64,000 nt of DNA from SIRX01 sp965214475 (GTDB lineage: Bacteria > Actinomycetota > Rubrobacteria > Rubrobacterales > Rubrobacteraceae), in contig OZ243953.1 in the NCBI GenBank assembly GCA_965214475.1, forward strand, positions 2,170,001 through 2,234,000. Reading direction: 5' to 3'. Under the pieces are notes generated by a model. The model made no database searches, was not told where the DNA came from, and was given only the letters and a program-made list of their open reading frames with translations. The stretch's first letter is position 1. Each line of letters opens with the position of its first letter. Positions 35,236-45,690 of the stretch are shown here, piece by piece. A program made the position numbers and the translations under genes.

Positions 35236-36567
35236 ATGAAGATACCGAGAACGCCACCGAGTCTCGATGGACTGTTTGATCGGGAAGATCTGGAAGTCCT
35301 TGAGAAAATACTAACTTCTAACGTAAAAGCGTCTCAAAAAGGGCACTATCGGCACTGGGATGAGATCCGATTTCGTGAACCTCCGGAGGGAATGTCACGA
35401 GAAGACTGGTGGTTCGCTATAAAGTTTGCCCGCAGGCGAGAGTATCATCCCTTGCTTTTGACTGATGCGTCGGAGCGCCCGTTTATATACATGATGCCGG
35501 ACAAAGCCTGGGAGCGAGTTCATAAGGCAGACCAGAGACTCGGTGGCAGGATTACGCTAGGCGAGGAGGTAGCTAACCCTTCTACCAGAGATCGTTATCT
35601 GGTCAACTCTTTGATAGAAGAAGCTATTACTTCCAGCCAACTCGAAGGTGCGAGCACTACCAAACAGGTTGCAAAAGACATGATCAAATCCGGTCGCTCA
35701 CCCCGGGACAAGAGCGAGCGGATGATCCTCAACAACTACAACGCCATGAACTTCATCCGGGAGTATCGGAGCGAACCGCTTACGCCGGATCTCGTGCTCG
35801 AACTCCACAGACTGGTCACTGAGGGAACTCTGGAAAGACCTGAGATGGCCGGACGCGCGCAATTACCTGGGAAGGACCGCATCAAAGTTCTGGACAGGGT
35901 GTCAGGAGAGGTGCTTCATGATCCTCCACCTGCAGAGCAGCTACCAGAGAGACTGCAGAAGATGTGCGATTTTGCCAATGGGGAGAAGTTAGAGACTTTT
36001 CTTCATCCCGTTGTCCAGGCCATCATCGTACACTTCTGGCTGGCCTACGATCACCCCTTTGACGACGGCAACGGACGGACGGCCAGGGCGCTCTTCTACT
36101 GGTCCATGCTGTCTCAGGGATACTGGTTGGCAGAGTTCTTGACCATCTCCAGCATCTTGACTAGGGCTCCCGTGCAGTACGCGAGGTCTTTTCTGTACAC
36201 AGAAACCGACGACAACGACCTGACGTACTTCATCATGTACCAGTTGCGTGTGATCGTAAAGGCGATCAACGAACTAGAAGGCTACTTGCAAAGGAAAATG
36301 GCCGAGGTCAAGCGTACAGAGAGGTTGATCAAACAACTAGGAACTCTGAATCACAGACAGACTGCACTGCTCAACCACGCTCTACGGCACCCGGGACATC
36401 CTTATATCGTGAAATCTCACTCGACGAGCCACAATATAGTTGCGCAAACAGCGCGTACCGATCTGGAAGGTTTAGTAGAGCGGGGGCTGCTCGAAAAGCG
36501 GAAAGTAGGAAAAGGAAACACTTTTTATCCGGCGGAGAATCTAGCAGACAAGTTGAAGAGCGAGTAG
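35236..36567 (+). CDS. Fic domain protein with inhibitory helix and C-terminal HTH
   Basis: 443 residues. The Fic core has the catalytic motif HPFDDGNGRTAR near residue 275, which transfers AMP (or another nucleotide part) to a hydroxyl of a target protein. The class II inhibitory motif SSQLEGAST near residue 135 would block ATP-gamma-phosphate binding until relieved. The C-terminal ~70 residues resemble a winged HTH (VAQTARTDLEGLVERGLLEKR). Self-inhibition plus an HTH suggests autoregulation through the 35136 array. No separate antitoxin gene adjoins, consistent with class II. Confidence 0.9.
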   Translation: MKIPRTPPSLDGLFDREDLEVLEKILTSNVKASQKGHYRHWDEIRFREPPEGMSREDWWFAIKFARRREYHPLLLTDASERPFIYMMPDKAWERVHKADQRLGGRITLGEEVANPSTRDRYLVNSLIEEAITSSQLEGASTTKQVAKDMIKSGRSPRDKSERMILNNYNAMNFIREYRSEPLTPDLVLELHRLVTEGTLERPEMAGRAQLPGKDRIKVLDRVSGEVLHDPPPAEQLPERLQKMCDFANGEKLETFLHPVVQAIIVHFWLAYDHPFDDGNGRTARALFYWSMLSQGYWLAEFLTISSILTRAPVQYARSFLYTETDDNDLTYFIMYQLRVIVKAINELEGYLQRKMAEVKRTERLIKQLGTLNHRQTALLNHALRHPGHPYIVKSHSTSHNIVAQTARTDLEGLVERGLLEKRKVGKGNTFYPAENLADKLKSE

Positions 36568-36633
36568 ACGCTGTGCTGCTACTTACAAGAAGGTCTCCGA
36601 CGCTTGTGCTAATCTTATTTTGCTCGATGAGGG

Positions 36634-36822
36634 CTACGGGAGAGGGCCGCTGTAAAGATGCGGCCGCCGAAGGTGAAAGGTTCGAGGCGTTAGCCGCGGG
36701 CTGAATCTCTCAGGCAAAAGGACCGTGGCCGGAGGGCTTCCTGGAAAGTCTGGCTCCTTAGCGGGTTGCCGGCGCCGACGGGGTAACACTCTCAGGTCTG
36801 GGACAGGGCGAAAAATAGGACG
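36634..36822 (+). promoter_or_regulatory. Tandem glycine riboswitch
   Basis: Two glycine aptamers in series upstream of gcvPA. Aptamer 1 shows GGGAGAGGGCCGC, GCCGAAGGTGAAAGG and CTCTCAGGCAAAAGGACCG (to ~36724). Aptamer 2 shows CTGGAAAGTC, CGCCGACGGGGTAA and CACTCTCAGGTCTGGGACAGGG (to ~36822). The duplicated CTCTCAGG cores are diagnostic. Glycine binding would switch on the cleavage operon. The coding frame that crosses this region from 36725 is therefore not used. Confidence 0.95.
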
Positions 36823-36850
36823 CTCACCCGACACAAGGGGGTATAACCGC

Positions 36851-38137
36851 GTGGCACGTTTTACACCGCACACCGAAGCCGACGTAGAAGAGATGCTCGA
36901 CGCTATCGGGGTCGAAACACTGGATGATCTCTTCGCCGACGTCCATCCTAAATTCGAGGAGGACCTAAACCTCCCGCCGGTCCTCTCCGAGTACGAGGCG
37001 CTAAAAGGTGTGGATGAACTGGCGAAGAAGAATGTTACCGGGTTGCCGATCTTCCTCGGGGCCGGGGCTTACGACCGGATCGTGCCGACGGCGGTCGGCT
37101 CCGTCATATCGCGCGGTGAGTTCCTGACTTCCTACACGCCATACCAACCGGAAATCAGCCAGGGCCACCTGCAAGCGATCTTCGAGTTCCAGTCCGTCAT
37201 CTCCGAACTTACCGGCCTCGAACTCTCCAACGCCTCCGTCTATGAAGGCGCAAACGCTGTCGCCGAAGCCGCCCTCATGACCGCCCGGTTGACGAAGCGA
37301 GACCCGAAGGTGGCAGTCTCCGCCGGCCTCAACTCCCGCTACCGGGAAGTCATAGAGACCTACGGTGTCGAACTCGTCGAGCTACCCTTCGACGGCACCA
37401 CGGACTACTCGGATGTTCCCGAAGACGTTTCCGGCGTCTTCGTTCAGAGTCCCAACTACTTCGGTATCGTCGAAGACATCGAAACTGCCTCGGGGGCGGC
37501 CCACGAAGCGGGGGCGCTTTGCGTGGCGGTCTGCGACCCGACCTCGCTCGCCGTGCTGGAGGCTCCCGGCAAGCTCGGGGCGGACGTGGCGGTGGGGGAG
37601 TGCCAGCCGCTCGGGATGCCGCTCCTCTACGGTGGACCATACGCCGGGTACATGGCGACCCACGAGGAGAACGCCCGCCAGCTACCGGGCCGCATCTCCG
37701 GGGAGACCGTGGACCAGGATGGCAAGCTCGCCTACGTACTCACCCTGCGCGCCCGCGAACAGGACATCCGGCGCGCGCGGGCCAACTCCAATATCTGCAC
37801 CAACCAGGCGCTTACGGCTCTGGCCGCCACTGTCTACACGGCGCTTATGGGGCCGGAGGGGCTGCGCGAGGTGGCAGAGCTTTCCATCTCCAAAGCCCAC
37901 TACTTGGCGGACAAGCTAAAAGACACGGGCTGCGAACTCCGCTACCCGGACGCACCGTTCCTGTGGGAGTTCGCCGTTGAGATGCCGGACGTAGCGGCGG
38001 CCAGCGAGGCGTTGTTGGAGAACGACACCGTCGGTGGGTTGGATCTGGGCGACGGGGCTATGCTCGTCGCCGTAACCGAAAAGAGGACCAAAGAAGAACT
38101 GGATGCTTTTGTGGAGGTGGTGGCGAATGTTGGATAA
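36851..38137 (+). CDS. gcvPA: Glycine decarboxylase P-protein, subunit 1
   Basis: 428 residues from a GTG at 36851 with AAGGGGG about 10 bases upstream. Start ARFTPHTEADVEEMLDAIGV matches the GcvPA opening. This is the PLP-free half of the two-subunit P-protein. It supports GcvPB in decarboxylating glycine and passing the aminomethyl group to GcvH lipoate. Conserved GQCQPLGMPL-like segment (GECQPLGMPLLYGGPYAGY) is present. Its end overlaps the gcvPB start. Confidence 0.95.
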   Translation: MARFTPHTEADVEEMLDAIGVETLDDLFADVHPKFEEDLNLPPVLSEYEALKGVDELAKKNVTGLPIFLGAGAYDRIVPTAVGSVISRGEFLTSYTPYQPEISQGHLQAIFEFQSVISELTGLELSNASVYEGANAVAEAALMTARLTKRDPKVAVSAGLNSRYREVIETYGVELVELPFDGTTDYSDVPEDVSGVFVQSPNYFGIVEDIETASGAAHEAGALCVAVCDPTSLAVLEAPGKLGADVAVGECQPLGMPLLYGGPYAGYMATHEENARQLPGRISGETVDQDGKLAYVLTLRAREQDIRRARANSNICTNQALTALAATVYTALMGPEGLREVAELSISKAHYLADKLKDTGCELRYPDAPFLWEFAVEMPDVAAASEALLENDTVGGLDLGDGAMLVAVTEKRTKEELDAFVEVVANVG

Positions 38138-39542
38138 TCTGATCCGGACGAAAGGCCGCGAGGGGCGCCGGGGGTACACGCTTCCGAAACTCGACGTGGA
38201 GAAGGCAGAGCCGGAAGACGTACTTCCTGAAAAAGCGATCCGGGAAGAAGCGCCGAACTTGCCGGAGGTGGACGAGCCGACCGTGATCCGGCACTATACC
38301 AACCTCTCCCGTCAGAACTGGGGCATCGACACGAACTTCTACCCTCTCGGCTCCTGCACGATGAAGCACAACCCCCGCGCCAACGAAGCCGCCGCCGCGG
38401 TGCCAGGCTTCGCCGGACTCCACCCCCTGCAACCGAAATCTCACACGCAGGGCGCGTTACAGGTCATGCACGAGCTACAAGGTTTCCTGGAAGAGGTCTC
38501 CGGCTTCCCGGCGGTCTCGCTGCAGCCGATGGCCGGCGCCCAGGGTGAGCTTACGAGTATCCTTATGGTCCGCAAATACTTCGAAGACGTCGGGGATGAG
38601 GGACGCACCACCGTCATCGTGCCTGAGACTGCGCACGGCACCAACCCGGCGACGGCCACGATGGCAGGTTTCAAGGCCGTGGAGGTCGGCGTAGACGAGC
38701 ACGGTTGTGTCGCTGTAGAAGAGTTGCGGGCGTTGGTAGACGAGACGACTGCCGCGCTCATGATCACCAACCCCAACACCTGCGGTGTCTACGAGCGGAA
38801 CATCGCCGAGATAGCGGAAGTCCTCCACGAGTCCGGCGCATTCCTCTACATGGACGGCGCGAACATGAACGCCAACCTGGGCCGGATGCGGGCCGCCGAC
38901 GCAGGCGTTGACGTCATGCACTACAACCTGCACAAAACCTTCTCCACCCCCCACGGAGGCGGCGGACCCGGCTCCGGCGCCATCGCCTGCTCCGATACGC
39001 TGGCTCCCTTCCGCCCCGACCCGGTAGTGGAAAAAGAGGACGACGATTACACGCTCGTCCGGCCGGAGAAGAGCATCGGACGCGTCTCGACCTTCCACGG
39101 GAACTTCGGCGTGCTGCTAAAAGCTTGGAACTACATAAGGATGCACGGGCCAGAACTCCGAGACGTAACCGATATGGCTGTCTTGAACGCCAACTACATC
39201 CGGGCGAAGCTTCGGGGAACATATCGCATCCCCTACGACGAGTTGTGCAAGCACGAGGTCGTGGTGCAGCCGCCGGAGGGCAAAAAGGCGCTGGACATCG
39301 CCAAGGGGCTCATAGATCACGGCTACCACCCGCCCACAATCTACTTCCCCCTCGTCGTAAAAGACTCCATGCTCATCGAACCGACCGAGTCCGAGTCCAA
39401 AGAAACCCTCGACGACTTTATCGGCGCGATGCTGGAGCTGGCCGAATCCACCCCCGAAGAACTCGAAGCGGCGCCGACCCACGCCCCGACCAAACGCCTC
39501 GACGAGGCCCGCGCCGCCCGACAACTCAAAGCGAGGTGGTAG
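38127..39542 (+). CDS. gcvPB: Glycine decarboxylase P-protein, subunit 2
   Basis: About 471 residues from the ATG at 38127, with GGAGGTGG upstream; it overlaps gcvPA by 11 bases. PLP lysine lies in VMHYNLHKTFSTPHGGGGPGSG. LGSCTMKHNPRAN, ETAHGTNPATA and NPNTCGVYE are further P-protein motifs. Together with GcvPA it forms the alpha2beta2 decarboxylase. Length is normal for the split type. Confidence 0.96.
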   Translation: MLDNLIRTKGREGRRGYTLPKLDVEKAEPEDVLPEKAIREEAPNLPEVDEPTVIRHYTNLSRQNWGIDTNFYPLGSCTMKHNPRANEAAAAVPGFAGLHPLQPKSHTQGALQVMHELQGFLEEVSGFPAVSLQPMAGAQGELTSILMVRKYFEDVGDEGRTTVIVPETAHGTNPATATMAGFKAVEVGVDEHGCVAVEELRALVDETTAALMITNPNTCGVYERNIAEIAEVLHESGAFLYMDGANMNANLGRMRAADAGVDVMHYNLHKTFSTPHGGGGPGSGAIACSDTLAPFRPDPVVEKEDDDYTLVRPEKSIGRVSTFHGNFGVLLKAWNYIRMHGPELRDVTDMAVLNANYIRAKLRGTYRIPYDELCKHEVVVQPPEGKKALDIAKGLIDHGYHPPTIYFPLVVKDSMLIEPTESESKETLDDFIGAMLELAESTPEELEAAPTHAPTKRLDEARAARQLKARW

Positions 39543-39545
39543 CCG

Positions 39546-40631
39546 GTGCCTACGGAAGAGCTACGCCACACTCCACTCTACGACGAGCATAAAAATCTGA
39601 ACGCGAAGCTGGTGGACTTCGCGGGCTACGAGATGCCCGTCCAGTACGAGGGAATAAAAGCCGAGCATAAGGCCGTACGCGAGAGTGCCGGCCTCTTCGA
39701 TGTCTCACACATGGGCGAGGCCGTCTTCCGCGGCCCGGACGCCGAAAAAGCGGTGCAGCGGCTCGTTACCCGCGACGTCTCGCGCCAGGAAGAGGGCCAG
39801 GCCGGCTACTGCGCGGTCTGCTACGAGGACGGTGGGACGGTGGACGACGTGATCGTCTACAAGCGCCCGAACGACTTCCTGATCGTCGTCAACGCTTCGA
39901 ACCGGGAGAAAGACCTGGAACACTTCCACGGAAACATCGAAGACCTGGACGTGGAACTCACCGACGAGTCCGACGACTGGGCGCTCCTCGCGCTCCAGGG
40001 TCCGGAGGCCGTCGCAATGTTGCAAAACTTTACGGAAGAGGATCTCTCGTCGATCAAAACTTTCCGTTTCGTCGAGGGGAAAATAGATGGTGCCCCCGCC
40101 ATCCTCTCCCGCACCGGTTACACTGGCGAAGACGGCTTCGAGCTCTATGTGGGGCTGAATGATGCGCCCGGTATCTGGCGTAAGCTCATCGAGTCCGGGG
40201 CCGTTCCAGCGGGTCTCGGGGCGCGAGACACGCTGCGCCTGGAGGCCGGAATGTGCCTCTACGGTAACGAGCTTGATCCTGAGACCACGCCTCTGGAAGC
40301 TGGCATCGGCTTCGCGGTCCATCTGGACAAGGAAGAGGAGTTCGTCGGGCAGGCCGCACTGAAAGAAGAGAAAGAGCAGGAACCTCGCAAGAAACTCGTC
40401 GGCTTCAATCTGGAAGAGCGCGGCATCGCTCGCCACGATCATCTCGTGAAAATGGGCGAAGAAACCGTCGGCAAAGTCACCAGCGGGACCATGTCCCCGA
40501 CGCTGAAAGAGGCGATAGGACTTGCGCTCGTGGCGCCGAGCGTAGAAGATAGGTTCGAGGTAGAAATACGAGGCCGGTCTATTCCGGCACACACCGTTCA
40601 GGTGCCGTTCTACAAACGAGAGAAGCGATAG
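39546..40631 (+). CDS. gcvT: Aminomethyltransferase (glycine cleavage T-protein)
   Basis: 361 residues from a GTG 3 bases after gcvPB. Core motifs: LVDFAGYEMPVQYEGIKAEHKAVRE, GLFDVSHMGE, and DTLRLEAGMCLYGNEL with the acidic folate-binding residues. It takes the aminomethyl group from GcvH, releasing ammonia and giving 5,10-methylene-tetrahydrofolate. The dimethylglycine-dehydrogenase-like protein upstream carries the same fold in its C-terminal half. Confidence 0.97.
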   Translation: MPTEELRHTPLYDEHKNLNAKLVDFAGYEMPVQYEGIKAEHKAVRESAGLFDVSHMGEAVFRGPDAEKAVQRLVTRDVSRQEEGQAGYCAVCYEDGGTVDDVIVYKRPNDFLIVVNASNREKDLEHFHGNIEDLDVELTDESDDWALLALQGPEAVAMLQNFTEEDLSSIKTFRFVEGKIDGAPAILSRTGYTGEDGFELYVGLNDAPGIWRKLIESGAVPAGLGARDTLRLEAGMCLYGNELDPETTPLEAGIGFAVHLDKEEEFVGQAALKEEKEQEPRKKLVGFNLEERGIARHDHLVKMGEETVGKVTSGTMSPTLKEAIGLALVAPSVEDRFEVEIRGRSIPAHTVQVPFYKREKR

Positions 40632-40644
40632 CTAAGGGGGAGCA

Positions 40645-41022
40645 GTGAGCGTACCGCAGGATCTTCAGTACACAAAGAGCCACGAGTGGGTCCGCGTAGA
40701 GGACGACGTCGTCACGGTCGGAATCACCGAGCACGCCCAAGAGGAGTTGGGAGATGTGGTCTTCGTAGAGTTGCCGGAGGAGGGAGACGACATCGGCGCT
40801 GGCGATACATTCGGCACCATAGAATCCGTCAAGGCCGTTTCGGACCTCTACGCCCCGGTGGGTGGCGAAGTGGTCGAGGTAAATGGTTCGTTGAACGACA
40901 CACCGGAGAACGTAAACGAAGATCCGTACGGTGAAGGTTGGATCGTCAAGATCCGGACTTCCGAAGAGGCCGACCTGCTCTCCGCCGAAGAGTACGAGAA
41001 GGTCGTAGAAGAAGAGTCCTAG
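40645..41022 (+). CDS. gcvH: Glycine cleavage H-protein
   Basis: 125 residues from a GTG preceded by AAGGGGGAG. The lipoyl attachment site is FGTIESVKAVSDLYAPV with the target Lys. YTKSHEWVRVEDDVVTVGIT is the standard start. It shuttles the aminomethyl group between the P and T proteins. The L-protein (dihydrolipoamide dehydrogenase) is not in this operon, which is usual. Confidence 0.97.
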   Translation: MSVPQDLQYTKSHEWVRVEDDVVTVGITEHAQEELGDVVFVELPEEGDDIGAGDTFGTIESVKAVSDLYAPVGGEVVEVNGSLNDTPENVNEDPYGEGWIVKIRTSEEADLLSAEEYEKVVEEES

Positions 41023-41260
41023 AAAGGCGGGCGCGAGGCGACGTTTCTAGTCACGGCGTTTCCCATTTCCAACCACAATCAAGACCGCTTCTCTGCCGGA
41101 TTGGACGAACTGAGGAAGCGATCCTTATAACCTTCGATGTACACTTGGCGTTCGCGCGGCAAGATGGTTAGATCAGAATGCCCTTCGGTTCAACGCGGGC
41201 TCACCGTCCGCTCATCACGCTCTGTTTCTATTAGGCGCATAAGCCAAAAGAGGAGAGCTT
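41023..41260. other. Intergenic gap after gcvH
   Basis: About 240 bases. TTGGAC (41101-41106) and TATAAC (41126-41131) with a 19-base spacer form a weak promoter candidate for the membrane protein gene at 41261. A GAGGAG ribosome site lies at ~41251. I see no other structure. Confidence 0.3.
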
Positions 41261-41818
41261 ATGGGAGAAAGTCATGCGGCAGACGAGCGGTCCCGGAAAC
41301 TCTGTACAGAGAAGCAGAATTACAATTCATCCAAAAAGGAGGAAACTGGAAAGAGAAAGGGGCGCACAAGTTGGATCGGCGTCGTCTTCGGCTGGCTCGC
41401 GGCGCTCGGAACTGAACTGGTTCTAGATAGCCTCCTAAATGAGACACCGATCATCGAGGTGCTTGGCAGAAATGAAGGACAGTACGAAATAGTCTGGCTC
41501 TTGGTGATGATAACCGTTGCATTCCTGATCGGTGGCTACGTCGCGGGTAGAATGGCCGGTCACTACGGTCTAAAGCACGGCCTCATGGTAGCGTTCCTTT
41601 CCCTGATCTTAACCATTACGCTGGGCCTGTTCAGGCTGGTGACCGGCGCCGATCTTGCCGACAACCTTGACGGGGTGGTGTTGCCCGAGCGCCTGGACGC
41701 CCGGCAGAGTCTGGAGGCGCTGCTTTTACCCTCCGGCGTCCTGGCCCTTGCACTCCCGTTTTTGGGAGCAGCTTTCGGCGGCGTCTGGGGTGTAAAGGCT
41801 GGCCGCGAACGACCATAA
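41261..41818 (+). CDS. Small four-helix membrane protein, paralog A
   Basis: 185 residues. A charged N-terminal ~35 residues precede four hydrophobic spans at ~40-60, 75-95, 102-125 and 150-175. The sequence IGGYVAGRMAGHYGLKHGLMVA and the ending GAAFGGVWGVKAGRE recur in paralog B at 52073. The pattern (GYVAGR..G..HG) fits small channel-like or YrzE-type membrane proteins of unknown role. Start is ATG at 41261. Confidence 0.7.
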   Translation: MGESHAADERSRKLCTEKQNYNSSKKEETGKRKGRTSWIGVVFGWLAALGTELVLDSLLNETPIIEVLGRNEGQYEIVWLLVMITVAFLIGGYVAGRMAGHYGLKHGLMVAFLSLILTITLGLFRLVTGADLADNLDGVVLPERLDARQSLEALLLPSGVLALALPFLGAAFGGVWGVKAGRERP

Positions 41819-42000
41819 GCGTCCGCCAACAGAGGCGCGAATTTCCGTATTAAAACCCTTCACGTCTCTCTGTCAGGAGTGCTCAAATAGGCCGAGAACC
41901 GAGGTGGTCAAAAGGCCTTTCGACGCACCGTGCAATAGGCTCATCTCGGAACAACTATACTGGGAGAGCCTGACGCACAGCACCGATAAGGAAGCTTTTC

Positions 42001-45000
42001 TCAGGGTTTCTTTATTTTGGACACTTCGTCGAAGTTGTTAGAGGCGTTTTTACCCTTCCCCTGTACCGCGCCCTGGGTGACGAACCCGCCGATAGCATCC
42101 GAGGAACCGGTGTCCTCGGGCAGTTGCTTGAAGGTGGCGCGGAGCACTTTGGGGTCGTCGGTTTTATCCACGCCCGTAGCCTGGCTCTGCTGGGCCTTGG
42201 AGAAATACAGTCTCAACCCGCCCGTATCTTGCACTACGTCCTCCTGGGTCAGCGGCTGGTCGAACTCGAACAGAAACTTGTCCCCGTCCCGGGTGATAGA
42301 GACCAGATCCGGGTGCTTGGTGTCGTTGTCTTTGCCGATGTCCCCGGCTTGCGGCACGTTGGTCGGGCCGTCGCCGTTTCCGGAAGAGGAAAGGATGTTC
42401 TTGTCCACGTAGCCGCGGGCGAAGTCTTTTGGTTTGAGGTCTCCGGGGAACATGGCGGTTACTATAGTGTCACCCGACACGTCTTTGTCGGGGATGATGT
42501 TCGTGGCGTCCAGGGCGTCACCGCCTTTCTTGGGCGCCAGGTGGAAGCTGGAACGGTTGCCGCCGGTCAGGAAAGCCTTCTGGTCGAAAGTGAAGTCTAC
42601 GCACGTGCGCGGGTTCCCATGGGCGGTAACCAGCCCTCGTCGGAAGTTGTCCAACTTCATCAGGTCCGGCGCCTCTGTAGGACCTTTGCCTCCGCCGCTC
42701 TTGCCGGTGTTTTTGCTCGCGGGACAGACTTCGGCCCCGGTGTCCTTGAGAGAAGATAACTCGTCGAAAGCGTTGGTCGCTCCTTCGCCCGTTCCCTGGA
42801 CCGTACCCTGGGTGACGAACGCGCCCGTGGCGTCCGCGAGGCTCAACCCTTCCGGCAGTTGCTTGAAGGTTGCCCGGAGGACTTTCCGGTTGTCGGTCGT
42901 GTCGACGGCGGTCGCCTGGGTCCGTCCGGAGTTCGGGAAGTAGAGCCTGAGACCGCCAGTATCCTGCACTACATCATCTTTAGTCAGCGGCTGGTCGAAC
43001 TTGAACAGGAACTGGTCGGCGTCTTTTGTTACCGAGACCAAGTCCGGGTGCTTGGTGCCGTTGTTTTTGCCGATGTCCCCGGCTTGCGGCACGTTGGTCA
43101 GGGCGTTGCCTTTTTTGGATGACGACAGGACCTCTTTGTCCACGTAACCGCGGGCGAAGCCCTTTGGTTTGAGGTTCCCCGGGAAAGCCGCGGTTATGAT
43201 CGCGTCACCGTCTTTGTCCTTCTTCGGCACTACACCCGCGGCGTCGAGGGCGTCGCTCCCGTCCCTGGGGACCAGGTGGAAGCTGGTCCGGTTGCTGCCG
43301 CTCAGGAAAGCTTTCTGGTCGAACCTGAAGTCTACGCAAGTCGTCGGCGTGAACTGGCTCGTAAACGGTCCTCTCCGGAAGTTATCCACGGATACCAGGT
43401 CCGGGGCTTCCGTAGGCCCGTTGCCCTCACCGGTCTTACCCGCGGCTTCCGGGGCCGGACAAACTACGGTCCCGTTGTCCTTGATAGTAGAGACTTCGTC
43501 GAAGGCGCTCTTGCCATCGTTGCCCCCGCGGCCGTCCTTGGCGGCCTGTACGGCGCCCTGCTTCACGAACGCACCAGCCGCGTCTTTGAGGCTGAAGTTG
43601 CCGGGCAGGTCTCTTCCGAAGTAGGCCCTGAGGGTCGTTTTGTTCTTCCTCTTCACAGCCTGGGCTCCGGCTTGCTTGATGGTGTTGTCTTTAGTTTTGG
43701 GAAAGTAGACCCTAAGCCCTCCGGTGTTCTGGATCACGTCGTCCTCGGTCAGAGGTTCGTCGAACTTGAAGAAGAGTTGGTCTCCGTCTTTTGTCACCGA
43801 CGCCAGATCCGGGTTCTTTGTCTTGCCTTTGCCGCTCACGACGGCGGCCTGACTGACGTTGAAGGGGTTGTCTTTGTTGGCGCCCTGCTTACGCGAGGCC
43901 ACGAGCTTGCTGTCCACGTAGCCGCGGGGGAAGTCTTTCGGTTTCAGCTTTCCCGGGAAAGCCGCCGAGATCATGACATCGCCCTCTTTGTCCCGGTCCG
44001 GGGTTATGCCCGTGGCATCCAGGGCGTCGCTACCGTCGGCTGTTGCGAGATGGAAGCTAGTGCGGTTGCCGCCTTTCAAAAAGACTTTCCGGTCAAACCT
44101 GAAGTCTACGCAGGTAGTAGGGGTGAACTGCTTGGTGAAAGGCCCCCTTCTAAAGTTGCCGACGGATACCAGGTCCGGGGCCGCCGTAGGTCCCTTGCCC
44201 TTGCCGCTCTTGCCGGCGTAGTCCGGAGCCGGACAGACCACGGTCCCGGTGTCTCCGATCTTGGTAACCTCGTCGAAGGCGCTCTTACCGTTGTTGCCCC
44301 CGCGGCCGTCCTTGGCGGCCTGTACGGCGCCCTGTTTTACGAACACGCCGGCCGCGTCTTTGAGGCTGAAGTTGCCGGGTAAATCGTTGCCGAAGAAAGC
44401 CCTGAGCGTCTTCTTGTCTTTCCTCTTGACGGCGAGTGCGCCGGCTTGCCGGAGGGAGCTATTGTCGGTCTTTGGGAAGTAGACCCTGAGTCCCCCGTTG
44501 TTTTGAACCACGTCGTCTTTGGTCAACGGCTCGTCGAACTTGAAGAAGAGTTGATCCCCGTCCCGCTTTACCGAGGCCAGCTCGGGGTTCTTTGTCTTTC
44601 CGCCGCCGCTTACGGTTGCGACCTGGTTGATGTTGAAGGGGTTATCGCTGTCGGCACCCCGCTTGCGCGAGGTCACGAGCTTGCTATCCACGTAGCCGCG
44701 GGGGAAGTCTTTCGGTTTCAGCTTTCCCGGAAAGGCTGCGGAGACTACTACGTCGCCCTCTTTGTCCTGCTTGGGAACTACGCCCGAGGCGTCGAGGGCG
44801 TCGCTGCCGTCGGCTGTTGCGAGGTGGAAGCTGGTGCGGTTGCCGCCTTTCAAGAAGACTTTCTGGTCGAAGGTAAAGTCTATGCAGGTGCGGGGTTTGC
44901 CCTGGTCCGTAACCGGGCCACGCCGGAAGTTACCGACGGCCATCAGGTCCGGGGCTTCCGTGGATCCTTTGCCCTCGCCGGTTTTACCCGCGATCTTCGG

Positions 45001-45690
45001 CGCGGGGCATACTACGGCCCCGGTGTCTTTGAGGGGAGATACCTCGTCGAAGGTGTTGGTAGCGTCCTTGCTCTTTCCCTGGACCGCTCCCTGGGCTACG
45101 AAGCCGCCGGCCGCGTCTTTGAGGCCGAAGTTTCCTGGCAGGTCTTTGTAGGTGGCCCGTAATACGTTCCGGTCTCCGGTCCTCCGAACGGCTACGGCGC
45201 TGGCTTGGCGGGTGTCCGGGAAATAAATCCTCAAGCCCCCGGTATTCTGGACCACGTCGTCTTTGGTCAGGGGTTGATCGAACTTAAAAAGGACCTGGTC
45301 CGCGTCCTTTGTAACGGTCTTCAAGTCCGGGCTGGACGTGGCGGTTTCTTTCTCGATGTCCTCGGACTGGCCGACGTTAGTAACGCCGTTGCCCTGGGCG
45401 TCCGGTGAAAGCACCTCTTTATCTACGAAGCCCCGGGCGAAGTTCTTTGTGGAGAGCCTCCCGACGAAAGCCGCGGTGACAACCTTGTCGCCCTCTTTGT
45501 CTCCTTCGGGTACGATATCTGCGCCGTCGAGGGGATCTCCGCCGTTCGTGGGGGCGAGGTGGAAGCTGGTGCGGTTGCCGCCGGTCAGAAACGCTTCTTG
45601 ATCGAACTTGAAGTCTACCAGCGTCGTCGGCTTTCCCTGGTCCGTTTCGGGACCATCCCGGAACTCGCCGACCGAGACGAGGTCCGGGGC
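42001..45690 (-). repeat. Five tandem repeats within the lipoprotein gene
   Basis: Unit starts on the minus strand are at 45690, 44955, 44181, 43407 and 42672, with lengths of 735, 774, 774, 735 and ~670 bases. Units 2 and 3 are most alike in the protein, including an insertion (AAKDGRGGN.GKSAF), suggesting a recent duplication or gene conversion. Confidence 0.85.

Noticed and set aside
36725..36850. Upstream extension of gcvPA
   Set aside because: The frame crosses the second glycine aptamer and encodes Arg/Gly-rich residues unlike GcvPA; the conserved opening starts at 36851.
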